Part shown: positions 15,228-23,771 of the stretch, in pieces
Position numbering within the stretch: position 1 is the stretch's first letter
Layout of the letters: every line of letters starts with the position of its first letter
From: Chthoniobacteraceae bacterium
GTDB taxonomy: Bacteria; Verrucomicrobiota; Verrucomicrobiia; Chthoniobacterales; Chthoniobacteraceae
Assembly: GCA_947479475.1 (NCBI GenBank)
Contig: CANJZW010000050.1
Location: forward strand, 1-33,724
DNA: 33,724 nucleotides
Direction of reading: 5' to 3'
Translations under genes and position numbers: made by a program
The notes under the pieces: generated by a model
Seen by the model: the letters and a program-made list of their open reading frames with translations, nothing else
Database searches by the model: none
What the model was told of the DNA's origin: nothing

Positions 15228-16538
15228 ATGCGAATGTTTCTCCCCCTGACAGCATTGTTGGTCCTGCCCTTGCACGCGCAAGTGACGGCGCCAGTCACTT
15301 CGACCTTCAAAGTCAGCGCTCTTGCCCAGAGGGAGTCCGCCCTCTATCACCGCGGGGAAACGGTCACTTTTGTGGTGAAGGTTGCGGACAAGGAAGTGCC
15401 AGTGCCGAAGGGCGAACTGGAGTGGACGCTGCTCAAGGACGGGCTGCCCCTCAAACAGCAGGGCACGGCGGAAATCCGCGACGGGCAGGCCACGGTTTCC
15501 GGCAAACTGGACGAACCCGGTTTTTTGCAATTGCGCGCCAGCTACCGGCCCGATCCCAAGGCCCCGGCGCTCACCGCGCTGGCCGGCGCTGGCATTGACC
15601 CCGATCAAATCGCCCCAAGCCTGCCTGTGCCGGACGATTTTGATGCGTTTTGGAAGGCCCAAAAGGCGCTGCTCGCGGCGGTCCCAGCGCAGGTGGAGCT
15701 GACTCCCGTCACTTCGCCGGTGAAGACGGTGGAGGCTTTTGACCTGCAGGCAAAAAGCGTGGGCGCCCCTGTTTCGGGCTATTTCGCCAGGCCGCTGGAG
15801 GCAAAACCGAAATCGCTCCCGATTATTTTGACGGTTCACGGTGCGGGCGTGCGGGGGAGCGGTCTGGGTTCGGCCGTGGGCTGGGCCTCGAAAGGCTTTC
15901 TGGCGATGGATATCAACGCTCACGGACTTCCAAACGGAAAACCCGACGAGTTTTACAAAGAGCAGACCGACGGCGCCCTGAAGGATTACCGGTACATGGG
16001 GAGGGACTCTCGCGACGAATGTTATTTCCGCGGCATGTTTCTGCGTCTGGTGCGGGCGATCGACGTCCTCACCGCCCGTCCCGAGTGGGACGGGAAAACG
16101 GTCGTGGTTTATGGCAGCAGCCAGGGTGGGTATCAGGCGATTGTCGCGGCCGGGCTGGACCCGCGCGTGACCTTTTTCAGCGCGGGAGTCCCGGCGGGCT
16201 GCGACCATAGCGGCATGGCGGTCAACCGGATTGCAGGCTGGCCGAAGCTTGTGGCTCTGGGAGCCGAGGGAAAACCGGAGGCCAAGGGGCTCGAGACGGC
16301 GCGGTATTTCGATGCAATGAACTTCGCGACACGGGCGAAAGCTTCGGGCTGCTGTTTCACGGTCGGTTTCATCGACACGACCTGTCCACCCAGCAGCGTG
16401 TATGCCGCTTACAACCAGATTAAAGGGGCCAAACAGATCGAGAACGACGTGCCCAGCGGTCACGCCCATTCCGCGAAGTCTTCTGCCGCAATGGCGGCGG
16501 CTGTGGCGAAACATGTTGAAGAGCAGAAGCTAAAATAA
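15228..16538 (+). CDS. Secreted acetylxylan esterase / cephalosporin-C deacetylase-like (CE7)
   Basis: A 436-residue protein with a signal peptide (MRMFLPLTALLVLPLHAQ), an N-terminal beta-sandwich-like region (about 25-120; GETVTFVVKV, LEWTLLKDG) and a C-terminal AXE1-type hydrolase. The hydrolase begins with PVPDDFDAFWKAQ (CE7 hallmark), continues with ILTVHGAG, and has nucleophile Ser298 in YGSSQGGYQA, Asp383 in GFIDTTCPPSS and His412 in SGHAHS. CE7 enzymes deacetylate xylo-oligosaccharides and related esters. The classic RGQ oxyanion motif is not evident; the equivalent region reads INAHGLPNG. It starts at ATG 15228 (a second ATG lies two codons on). The NTF2-like gene follows 11 bp downstream. 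Confidence 0.88.
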   Translation: MRMFLPLTALLVLPLHAQVTAPVTSTFKVSALAQRESALYHRGETVTFVVKVADKEVPVPKGELEWTLLKDGLPLKQQGTAEIRDGQATVSGKLDEPGFLQLRASYRPDPKAPALTALAGAGIDPDQIAPSLPVPDDFDAFWKAQKALLAAVPAQVELTPVTSPVKTVEAFDLQAKSVGAPVSGYFARPLEAKPKSLPIILTVHGAGVRGSGLGSAVGWASKGFLAMDINAHGLPNGKPDEFYKEQTDGALKDYRYMGRDSRDECYFRGMFLRLVRAIDVLTARPEWDGKTVVVYGSSQGGYQAIVAAGLDPRVTFFSAGVPAGCDHSGMAVNRIAGWPKLVALGAEGKPEAKGLETARYFDAMNFATRAKASGCCFTVGFIDTTCPPSSVYAAYNQIKGAKQIENDVPSGHAHSAKSSAAMAAAVAKHVEEQKLK

Positions 16539-16549
16539 CAGCGCATCCC

Positions 16550-16987
16550 ATGATCCTCCGTGTCCTTTCACTAGTGTTCTTCTCCCTGGCCGCTCTCCGC
16601 GCCGCCGAGGACCCGAAACTCGCTGCATTGCGCTCCGCCGACGATGCCCGCGTGTCAGCCATCGTCGCCGCGGATCCTGCGCGGCTGTCCGAGGTTCTCT
16701 CCGACGACCTCCGGTATGCCCATTCCACCGGAGCCGTCGACACCAAGGCGACATTTGTGGAAGCCCTCCTGAGTGGACGCACCAAATACGATGCCATCCA
16801 ATACACCGAACGGAACTTCAGTTTTCCGGCGCCGGGGATCGCCCTGGTTAGCGGCCGCGCAAACGTGAAAGTCACTGTAGCTGCGGGCCAGATTAATACG
16901 GCCCTCAGTTTCCTGGCCGTCTGGCGGGAGGAAGGCGGCCGGTGGCGCTTTTTGGCGTGGCAGTCCTGCAAAATCCCTACTCCGTAG
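16550..16987 (+). CDS. Secreted NTF2-like (SnoaL/DUF4440-type) protein
   Basis: A 145-residue protein with a signal peptide (MILRVLSLVFFSLAALRAAE) and an NTF2-like domain: a helical start (LAALRSADDARVSAIVAADPARLSEVLSDD) followed by LRYAHSTGAVDTKATFVEAL and the curved-sheet strands ALVSGRANVKVTVAAG and FLAVWREEGGRWRFLAWQS. The last motif is the characteristic end of DUF4440 proteins. These domains form a cone-shaped pocket and are often non-enzymatic or act on small molecules; the role is unknown here. It lies 11 bp after the CE7 esterase and 21 bp before the zincin gene, suggesting a three-gene transcript of exported proteins. Confidence 0.82.
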   Translation: MILRVLSLVFFSLAALRAAEDPKLAALRSADDARVSAIVAADPARLSEVLSDDLRYAHSTGAVDTKATFVEALLSGRTKYDAIQYTERNFSFPAPGIALVSGRANVKVTVAAGQINTALSFLAVWREEGGRWRFLAWQSCKIPTP

Positions 16988-17008
16988 GACACTAATCGAA
17001 AGGCTCCT

Positions 17009-17788
17009 ATGAAAGCGCTCTCTCCATTTCAATGGCTGGCGGTGTGTGTGATATTCCCCCTTCCGTATGCCGCCGCCGCACCTGAGGCAACGCCTGGCGC
17101 CTCCAAGAACCCGGTGCCCGCAACGGCGCTTGCCAAGCCGGGTGTCGGCGATAACACGCATGTGACGTTGCAAATTAAGGGCTGGAACATTTTTGTGAAC
17201 CGGACCCTTGTAGAAGGGCAGCGGGAAGCGACAACCCAGGCACTTGAGTTGTTGAAGGGCCAGTTGGAGGGCATCAACAAAATCATCCCGGCAGCGGCTC
17301 TGGCGCATCTTCACAAAGTTCCCCTCTGGATCAATCCGCTTCATCGTGAGGGCGATCAACCCAAGGCCGAGTACCATCCCGGGGCGGACTGGTTGCGCAA
17401 CAACAACCGCGACCCCTCGATGGCCAAGGGCGTCGAGTTCACCAACGTCGCCATCTTCGCCAAAGAATGCCGCCGCATGCCGATGTTTGTATTGCACGAA
17501 CTAGCCCATGCTTACCACGACAAGGTCCTCGGTTTTGAGCAACCCGAGATTCTCGCAGCCTACAAGGCAGCAATCGAAGGCGGGATGTACAAAAACGTGG
17601 ATCGCTGGAATGGAACCAACCTGAGCAAAGCCGATGCCTACGCGCTAACCAACGCCCGCGAGTATTTTGCCGAAACAACCGAGGCGTTTTTTGGACGCAA
17701 CGATTTCCAACCCTTTGACCGCGCCGAGCTGAAGTTGAGAGACCCCAGAATGCACAACTTACTGGCAAAGTTGTGGGACAAAAAATGA
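17009..17788 (+). CDS. Secreted zinc metallopeptidase (HExxH zincin)
   Basis: A 259-residue protein with a signal peptide (about residues 1-23) and the zincin motif HELAHAYHD (163-171). His163 and His167 should bind zinc and Glu164 act as catalytic base. A likely third ligand is a Glu in NAREYFAETTEAFFG (215-229), similar to the arrangement of anthrax-lethal-factor-like and related gluzincin families. The closing segment FDRAELKLRDPRMHNLLAKLW is probably structural. Exact family assignment is uncertain. AAAGG lies about 6 bases upstream of the start. It ends the plus-strand run and converges with the three-gene minus-strand operon. Confidence 0.78.
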   Translation: MKALSPFQWLAVCVIFPLPYAAAAPEATPGASKNPVPATALAKPGVGDNTHVTLQIKGWNIFVNRTLVEGQREATTQALELLKGQLEGINKIIPAAALAHLHKVPLWINPLHREGDQPKAEYHPGADWLRNNNRDPSMAKGVEFTNVAIFAKECRRMPMFVLHELAHAYHDKVLGFEQPEILAAYKAAIEGGMYKNVDRWNGTNLSKADAYALTNAREYFAETTEAFFGRNDFQPFDRAELKLRDPRMHNLLAKLWDKK

Positions 17789-17862
17789 GCTTGCGCAGAA
17801 GGCAGCATCTCAGCATGAAGCTTGGCCTAAATCGCGGTCAGAAGCCCAGCCCTGAAGGCATC

Positions 17863-18951
17863 TTAGAAGTCGAAGACGTGCTCGACGTTCAGTCCATCGG
17901 ATTCCATTTGGCGCAGGGTGTTGTGTAATTCAGAGACTTGCGTCGCAACGGCCCATCGACGCAGCCCCGGCTTGGTCGGTATCGATTGGCTGAACAAGAT
18001 CTTTGCCTGGCCGGGCGATATCGAATCGGACGGTCCGACGGCGCTCACGAGCACCGCCGTCCTGTTGCCGGCAATCGCACGGAATGCGATGCCCTGACGG
18101 GCCGCCTCGATGGCGAGCGGAGTAAAAGCTGCGTAGCGCGGCCACTCGGCGAGCACGCTGCCGTCGGCAAATGTCTGGATGACGGTCGCGTCCTCGTGCG
18201 CACCGGTCAGGGGCCGCTCCAGAATGACACAAGTCACCATCAGCGGTTTGGCATAGGTCGAGGCGGCGGCCTGCTTGATGACCCATCCGTAGGCGGCTTT
18301 GACCAGGAGCTCAGAGGTGAGGAAGTAGCGCCGCTCTAGCTTGCGCAACGGGTGTTCGCCGAGCCACGGCACTTCGCTCCAGAGGCGTTTCGTCTGGCTG
18401 ATAAAGTCGAAATCATACCAGGGCACATGCTCAATAACTTTGACGTACTCCCCGGCGAAGTCCGCTGCAAAACGGTCTTCATCGGTAGCTACGACCCCAC
18501 CGTTCACATCGGTGATCCGCCCCACGGTTTCCTCGTAAGCCGCCTTGATCCCGAACTCGAGGGTGGAGCTGATGTTGATGACCTTGATCATCGTGTTGTA
18601 CTCTTCATTTGGCGGGTAGATGCCGCCGATTTGATCGCTCACTGCGGCATCACTTTCCCAGGCTTGCTGGATGTGTGTGACCAAAGGAAAAGACGTCGCT
18701 GTTCGCAAGCGTAGTGACTCCGCGTATTCGGCCGGACCGAAAACGAGGAACCATTCGGGATACGTGAGAAAAGTCTGATCGGGGGTGCGGCGGTGTTCCT
18801 CTGGCGTGAGGTCCGAAGCGGGTTTCAACAGCCATTCCCTGGGCACGGGCGCACGATCCGCAGCGCGGAAAGTAGTCGTTGGCCTCGCTTGTCGAAAGCT
18901 CGCGACGGCGAGCATGGCGGCGCACCACGCGATCACGTAGAGACGCTTCAT
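17863..18951 (-). CDS. Exported protein of unrecognised family, third gene of the oxidase operon
   Basis: A 362-residue protein with an N-terminal hydrophobic segment (MKRLYVIAWCAAMLAVAS), probably a signal peptide or anchor. Notable segments are TFLTYPEWFLVFGPAEYAE (about 60-78), INISSTLEFGIKAAYEETVGR (about 125-145) and EHVPWYDFDF. I cannot assign a known domain; the high Trp/Tyr content and the repeated YPEW/YDFDF-like aromatic patches suggest a ligand-binding or membrane-associated protein. It starts 4 bp after the methyltransferase stop codon, so it is almost certainly co-translated with that gene and the FAD oxidase. Its job is presumably tied to theirs. Confidence 0.75.
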   Translation of the reverse strand: MKRLYVIAWCAAMLAVASFRQARPTTTFRAADRAPVPREWLLKPASDLTPEEHRRTPDQTFLTYPEWFLVFGPAEYAESLRLRTATSFPLVTHIQQAWESDAAVSDQIGGIYPPNEEYNTMIKVINISSTLEFGIKAAYEETVGRITDVNGGVVATDEDRFAADFAGEYVKVIEHVPWYDFDFISQTKRLWSEVPWLGEHPLRKLERRYFLTSELLVKAAYGWVIKQAAASTYAKPLMVTCVILERPLTGAHEDATVIQTFADGSVLAEWPRYAAFTPLAIEAARQGIAFRAIAGNRTAVLVSAVGPSDSISPGQAKILFSQSIPTKPGLRRWAVATQVSELHNTLRQMESDGLNVEHVFDF

Positions 18952-18955
18952 TGTG

Positions 18956-19816
18956 TCAGTTTTTGACCACGCGGATCAGGGCGTTGTCCGAGGGATCATT
19001 GGGTTGAAAGAGGACTTTGCCTGTCGACGTGAAGCCGTGGGACGCGAGTAAATCGGACCAGGCTTGAATCGGACGGAAGTCCTTTGTATCAGAGGAGTCT
19101 ACCTCCCAGCTCGCTCCCAAGCCGAGATTGAAAACCGTGTGCACAAGAGAAACAAAGGTGCTCATCTCGGGTGTCTGCACATCGTGGTCACGCACGATAA
19201 GAGAGGCGCCGGGCCGTAGGGTGCGATGGATCGACTCGATAAAGCCAGACAGACGGTCGGCCGGGCAATGATGGAAACCGATGTATATGCTCGCCAGGTC
19301 TAGGCTCGCGTCCGGAATGGTTTCCGCGGTGATCGGCGCGTAATTATTCAGCGGAATAAACTGACCTAGCTTCGAGAGTTGCCCTCGCTCCAGAATGTCT
19401 CCCGGGCTGTTGGTTGGAGCCACATCGTTGAGAAGATAAATGGGGCCTTTGAAGATGATGTGTTTGCGTAAGTCACTGACGTAGCGTCCGGTGGAGCCGA
19501 TCTCGAGGTAGCCTTGGACGGGTTGCCGATCGACGAGCAGTTCGAGAGTTTCCTTGGTCATCTCCGCCTTTTGCTTGCGCAGGGCGGGCAGTGCAAAGGT
19601 TAGTTCTGAAAGCAACGGCTTGATGTCAGGCAGGCGCTGCTGCACCTCGCGGTAGATGGCTTCATCGTTGTCGTGTTCGCCGCAGACCTTATGGATCAGA
19701 TGATGAAACTTATCCTCTGGATAGAGATGGAAAACCACCTGAAGAAAACGGTAGAAGGCGTCTCTTGATTCAGTACGGTCAAAGACAGCGTGAAATTCAG
19801 ATTTTTTTAGGTTCAT
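18956..19816 (-). CDS. Class I SAM-dependent methyltransferase, second gene of the oxidase operon
   Basis: A 286-residue cytosolic protein. The Rossmann methyltransferase core follows a helical N-terminus (about 1-95). Motif I reads GYLEIGSTGRYVSDL (about 102-116), a variant of the usual ExGxGxG. Later elements are ASLDLASIYIGFHHCP (motif IV-like) and HRTLRPGASLIVRDHD (post-motif strand found in many small-molecule methyltransferases). The substrate is unknown. Its ATG overlaps the TGA of the FAD oxidase by four bases, and the exported protein follows after 4 bp. This tight coupling implies that oxidation and methylation act on one pathway. Confidence 0.82.
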   Translation of the reverse strand: MNLKKSEFHAVFDRTESRDAFYRFLQVVFHLYPEDKFHHLIHKVCGEHDNDEAIYREVQQRLPDIKPLLSELTFALPALRKQKAEMTKETLELLVDRQPVQGYLEIGSTGRYVSDLRKHIIFKGPIYLLNDVAPTNSPGDILERGQLSKLGQFIPLNNYAPITAETIPDASLDLASIYIGFHHCPADRLSGFIESIHRTLRPGASLIVRDHDVQTPEMSTFVSLVHTVFNLGLGASWEVDSSDTKDFRPIQAWSDLLASHGFTSTGKVLFQPNDPSDNALIRVVKN

Positions 19817-21549
19817 AGTGAGGGGGCATAGGTGTTCCAGAGCACGTGTCGAAAGCGGTTCTCCGGGTCCAGTCGCCGCTTAAGTGCGAGCAGTTCACGG
19901 GCTCGCGGATAAGCCCTGTGAAACTGTTCCGGCGTAGCATGCGCCTGATAAGGCAGGTAGTAGGTGCCTTCCTGCGCGATAGCGGCCTCGATGAGTTCGC
20001 GCGTCCAGACTGCGACGGCGCCGCGCGCCGCCGCGCCCGTTGCCTGCTTGTAATAGAGTACGAAAGAAAACACCTCCTCGCGGGCCCATGCCAGATAAGT
20101 CCCCGGATCGGGTAGCGCATGCCGAATCGATACATTGAGTACTTTGACGTGGTGGCGGTTGAGAATTTCACTCATCAAATCTGCAAAAGTGTCGAAGTTG
20201 CGGACGGGAATAAAATATTCCTGCAGAACGTAGGTGTGGTCGCGGCGGGATTTCGGCTCCAGTTCCCGAACATCATAGCCGGCTTCGTAGTTTCTCCAGT
20301 AAACGCGCTTCCGAAGGAAGAATACCGGGTCAAACATGTGTTCCCGACGCCAGTGGCCCCATGGCGTCTCGCTATAGGCCCAGATGAAATAGCGATAGAG
20401 CGGGTACGATTCGTTCAGAGGTCGCAAACGACTTGGTGTCGTCGGTATCCGCTCGGTTTGGCGCCAGGTTACGATATTAATGCGCCGGTAATCCGGAGGA
20501 TACAGATCGCCGTTATGGAGGACCGCCTGTGGGTCGTCGCGGACTTCGGCTCTGAAGTACTTCGCGTACTCGGATCTCGGCAGCTTGTGATCAACGCACT
20601 CAATGGCTGTGTTGTCCGCGAGGTCTAGTTCAACCTCGCTGATGACCCCGATGGCTCCATACCCGCCAATCGCAGCAAAGAAAATTTCCGGATTCTCTTC
20701 CTGGCTCGCGCTTATCACGTTGCCATCGGCGAGTACAACTTCGATCCGGCGGACGGAAAGAACCGCTGGTCCAAGCCCAATGTATCTCCCGTGGGCGTTG
20801 ACGCTTAGCGCTCCACCCACGGTAAAGTTGGCGTAAGTCTGCATGATTTTTACGCTCAGGCCATGCGGGTCAACATGGCGTTGGATGTCGCACCAGCGGG
20901 CGCCAGCCAACACGCGGATCCATTTTTCTTCGGCGGAGAATCCAGTAATGGCGTTCAGCTCGCGGAGGTCGAGATGGAGGCTTCCAGGGCTCGCGGTTTG
21001 TCCGCCCATACTAAAGCGTCCTCCCCCGACTGAAACTGGGCCGCTTGTGTTGCAGAGAATATTGCGCAGGGCTTCGAGGGTTGCCGGTCGCTCCACCTTG
21101 CCTACGACAATCGGGTTGAGTTTGGTGACGTCATTAATGATGACCCCGTTGCCATCTGATGCGGGTTGGCCTTGGTCGTTTCGGTAATAGTCCGAAGCCC
21201 TTCCCCTGGCGGGACCGAAATGATTGGCTATGGGCTGGCCTCGTCGCACAAACAATTGCCAGATCAGCCACAAGGGACCGAGGACCGGTAAAAAAGCCGC
21301 GCCCAGCCACCAGCCTTGACGGCCAACGTCGTGCAGGCGTTTGGTCGAAGTCGCGGCTAAACACCAGCTCAGAACGGAGCCTAAGAGCAAGGGGAGTGCG
21401 TAACCCAGAAGGTCTCCAAAAGCTTGGTTTAGCAAATAAAAAACTGCCCCCAGTAGCAGCACGCAGTGAAAATATTCGAGTCTTCCAATGCGGCCCTGGC
21501 GGGTGAAAAGCAAACGGGCAAGGGATGGCTTGTGGCTTGAAACGGACAT
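19813..21549 (-). CDS. DUF805 membrane domain fused to a VAO-type FAD-binding oxidase
   Basis: A 578-residue fusion. Residues 10-113 are a DUF805 domain with about four membrane segments and its hallmarks GRIGRLEYF, KRLHDVGRQGWW and the NHFGP end. Residues 145-330 are an FAD-binding (PCMH) domain: NPIVVGKVERPATLEALRNI, PVSVGGGRFSMGGQ (171-184), NFTVGGALSVNAHGR, and FFAAIGGYGAIG. The C-terminal part resembles aldonolactone-oxidase-like proteins (YYLPYQAHATPEQF, LKRRLDPENRF). The usual covalent-flavin His in GxGHS is absent; RFS stands there, so the FAD is probably non-covalent. ATG 21549 is chosen because it begins just before the DUF805 domain. The fusion would fix the oxidase to the inner membrane. 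First gene of a three-gene operon. Confidence 0.85.
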   Translation of the reverse strand: MSVSSHKPSLARLLFTRQGRIGRLEYFHCVLLLGAVFYLLNQAFGDLLGYALPLLLGSVLSWCLAATSTKRLHDVGRQGWWLGAAFLPVLGPLWLIWQLFVRRGQPIANHFGPARGRASDYYRNDQGQPASDGNGVIINDVTKLNPIVVGKVERPATLEALRNILCNTSGPVSVGGGRFSMGGQTASPGSLHLDLRELNAITGFSAEEKWIRVLAGARWCDIQRHVDPHGLSVKIMQTYANFTVGGALSVNAHGRYIGLGPAVLSVRRIEVVLADGNVISASQEENPEIFFAAIGGYGAIGVISEVELDLADNTAIECVDHKLPRSEYAKYFRAEVRDDPQAVLHNGDLYPPDYRRINIVTWRQTERIPTTPSRLRPLNESYPLYRYFIWAYSETPWGHWRREHMFDPVFFLRKRVYWRNYEAGYDVRELEPKSRRDHTYVLQEYFIPVRNFDTFADLMSEILNRHHVKVLNVSIRHALPDPGTYLAWAREEVFSFVLYYKQATGAAARGAVAVWTRELIEAAIAQEGTYYLPYQAHATPEQFHRAYPRARELLALKRRLDPENRFRHVLWNTYAPSL

Positions 21550-21676
21550 GAATGTTGAAGCTGGCGGAGGGGCTAACGTGCAGCGGGCTGTTGGCACTCG
21601 CCACCTGAGACGTTTTTTAAAGCCGTTGTAAGCTAATGAACGGAAGTGGATTAAAGATTGTCTTATTTTGGCGGGT

Positions 21677-22516
21677 TTAGGGGTGTAGGTCGCGCACCCC
21701 GTTTCTAAGTTGATAGAGTTGGGTGATTTCCGAGTCACTCAGTGCCCGGTTGAAGACGGCAAGGTCGTCCATCAAACCGACGTAAGAGGCCCCCAAGACG
21801 AGGTCCACACGGGCCGGATCCCAGCCAAACATGAGGTCCCAGTTTTCGATGGCGCCGCGCGCTTGGCCGTTGATGTAGAGCTTTCCGACCGGTTTGAGGT
21901 TCTTCTGGTTGAGATGTTCAAAGGAAAAAACAACGTGCGTCCACGCCGCCCTCGAAAACACTGGTCCTTGGACCTGCACCATGGGCCGTTTTTCAAAGGG
22001 AATGTCGGCCCACTGCGCGCCGGTTGGATTCCAGAGATGAAAAAGAGGCCGGATCGCGTAGCGGAAATAGCGCGGGCTCTCGTCCTTGGACCACTCCAGA
22101 AAAATATACCCCTTCTTGGTGTCGTCTCCAACAATCTGAACGGGATCGCAGTAGCCGGGCTCCAAGTCCTTGTCCGGATCCAGTCGCAACCAGACCGATA
22201 CCGTGCCGCTCCAGTCCGAGTTGTTGTAGTTGAGCACGTTTAGACCCGCGAATTGCGGGCGCACGCTTCCCTTTTTTGGAAAACACATTGCACCCCCATA
22301 ACGCCCGGCCTCCGGCACCAGCGCGAGTTCCTCGCTTTGCGCCGCCGCTTGAAGTTCCTTTCCCCGGCGCACCCGGCACGTTTTTTCGCCGCGCGAAAAG
22401 TCAGCATCAAAGCCGTGATCAAAGGAGGCGTGAAGGGTGAGGGCCTCCGTCAGACGAGGAGCGTCCTGGCCGAAAGACACCAACGGAAACAGGATCGCCA
22501 GAAATAGCGTCTTCAT
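21677..22516 (-). CDS. Secreted LamG-like (concanavalin A-fold) protein
   Basis: A 279-residue protein with a signal peptide (MKTLFLAILFPLVSFGQ) and a LamG/laminin-G-like jelly roll: LTLHASFDHGFDAD at 26-39, a central SGTVSVWLRLDPD, AWTHVVFSFEHLN, KLYINGQARGAIENW and the closing GLMDDLAVFNRALSDSEITQLYQ. The last segment is the signature end of these domains. They bind carbohydrate or protein ligands. It lies 45 bp downstream of the DUF1080 gene on the same strand, so the two exported jelly-roll proteins are probably co-expressed. Confidence 0.88.
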   Translation of the reverse strand: MKTLFLAILFPLVSFGQDAPRLTEALTLHASFDHGFDADFSRGEKTCRVRRGKELQAAAQSEELALVPEAGRYGGAMCFPKKGSVRPQFAGLNVLNYNNSDWSGTVSVWLRLDPDKDLEPGYCDPVQIVGDDTKKGYIFLEWSKDESPRYFRYAIRPLFHLWNPTGAQWADIPFEKRPMVQVQGPVFSRAAWTHVVFSFEHLNQKNLKPVGKLYINGQARGAIENWDLMFGWDPARVDLVLGASYVGLMDDLAVFNRALSDSEITQLYQLRNGVRDLHP

Positions 22517-22561
22517 CAGAAAAGCTTCGGAATACGAAAGTAACGAAGCAGAGGGGGTTGA

Positions 22562-23353
22562 CTATTTTTTGGAATCTTCGCTGCTGAGAATTTTCTTCGC
22601 CTCTTCAGGAGAGATTTCATGCACGAAAAGGTTCCGCCAGCGGATCTCGCCACCGTGAGTCTGTAACATGATAGGACCCTTGGCAGGAAGGGGCTGCGTG
22701 CGGTCCCAGTAGTTTTCCAGAGGGGCCCCGTCCACCACGAGTTTGTGGTTGAGCCACACCCAGGTTTTGGCGCCGATCTGGCGGATGCGGAACGTGTTCC
22801 ACTCCCCAAAAGGTTTGTCCGCCAAAACCAGCGGATCGCGCCCTGGAGTCCCCGGCGTGTTATTGAACAGGCCGCCCGAGCCAAGACGTGGCCGCCGATC
22901 CGGGTTTTTGGGGTTGTCCGGCTGGTTGACGTCCCAGATCTGCACCTGCGGGGTGCCTCGCAGGTAAATTCCACTGTCGGCGTGCGCCACCGTTTTGTAT
23001 TCGATGAGAAGTTCGATGTCGCCGAAGGCTTCGTCCGTCGTGGCGTAGGGGCCGGTGCCGCTGTTTACCAATTCCTCGTTCTCCACTCTCCAATGGTTGG
23101 GGAAATCCGCGCGTTGTTGTTTGAGGTTTTCTTCCTTTGGTGTCCCCTCCAGCTTTGCGCCGTTGTGAGGGTTCCAGCCATACCATCCCGAAAGATCCTT
23201 CCCATTGAAGATGGCGCGGAACCCCTCCGGGGCACTGCCTTCAGCGGCAGCAAGCGGCGAGGCAGGGGGCAGGATCAAGGAGGAGAGGACAAGAATGCCT
23301 GCAAATAAACCGAATCGAAGGCGTGAGGGGAACGTGTGGGGGAATGGGCGCAT
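22562..23353 (-). CDS. DUF1080 (3-keto-disaccharide hydrolase-like) secreted protein
   Basis: A 263-residue protein with an N-terminal signal sequence (about 1-37) and a DUF1080 jelly-roll domain: GFRAIFNGKDLSGWYGW, NHWRVENEELVNSG, FGDIELLIEYKTVAHADSGI, YLRGTPQVQIWD, and EWNTFRIRQIGAKTWVWLN. The final segment GPIMLQTHGGEIRWRNLFV is highly typical. Some DUF1080 proteins hydrolyse 3-keto-glycosides; the domain is greatly expanded in Verrucomicrobiota and Planctomycetota. ATG 23353 is preferred over a TTG ten codons upstream because the signal peptide begins there. A LamG gene follows. The 3-keto substrate is a family-based inference. Confidence 0.9.
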   Translation of the reverse strand: MRPFPHTFPSRLRFGLFAGILVLSSLILPPASPLAAAEGSAPEGFRAIFNGKDLSGWYGWNPHNGAKLEGTPKEENLKQQRADFPNHWRVENEELVNSGTGPYATTDEAFGDIELLIEYKTVAHADSGIYLRGTPQVQIWDVNQPDNPKNPDRRPRLGSGGLFNNTPGTPGRDPLVLADKPFGEWNTFRIRQIGAKTWVWLNHKLVVDGAPLENYWDRTQPLPAKGPIMLQTHGGEIRWRNLFVHEISPEEAKKILSSEDSKK

Positions 23354-23771
23354 AAGTTTGGGGGAGATGGCTCTCAAGCACAACTAGCAAGTATGTGGCG
23401 CGGCACAAGCCTGTGGTTCATTTGTAAGTGCCGCTTCATTAGACAACTCAGGCGTGGTGTTGGGGCGGACCAGGCGAGACGTACCCTCGTGACGCGTGGG
23501 CCAGCGTTTGTGAGACGGCCTTTGTCTTGGGGTTAATGCTTTTTGTGCAGGTTGCTAGTTTAGTTTTAGTTGTAATTTTATGAAATAAAAAGAATGAGCG
23601 CTTGAGTTGGTTGATGCCGGTCGAGTTGGTTGCGTTTTCTGTGTAAACCGGAGGCGATCTTTAGCGGGCCAAACAAGAAGCATTGGATGCATTGATTGAT
23701 AAAGATTTGCGTTGCTGCGAGCCGGTTGATAAAACAAAGTTAGTTTCAGTCTTCACCCTATCCCGAATTAT
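23354..23771. other. Divergent intergenic region, no gene seen
   Basis: This 418-bp gap separates the DUF1080 gene (minus) from the helical-repeat gene (plus) and should hold both promoters. It includes an AT-rich stretch around 23560-23595 and a direct repeat GAGTTGGTTG at 23604-23613 and 23623-23632 (19-bp spacing, about two helical turns). No convincing small gene, RNA gene or terminator was identified. Confidence 0.5.

Noticed and set aside
15141-16514. A 457-codon minus-strand frame opposite the CE7 esterase
   Set aside because: Full antisense overlap with a gene showing a complete catalytic triad and signal peptide; the antisense product is Arg/His-rich with no domain.
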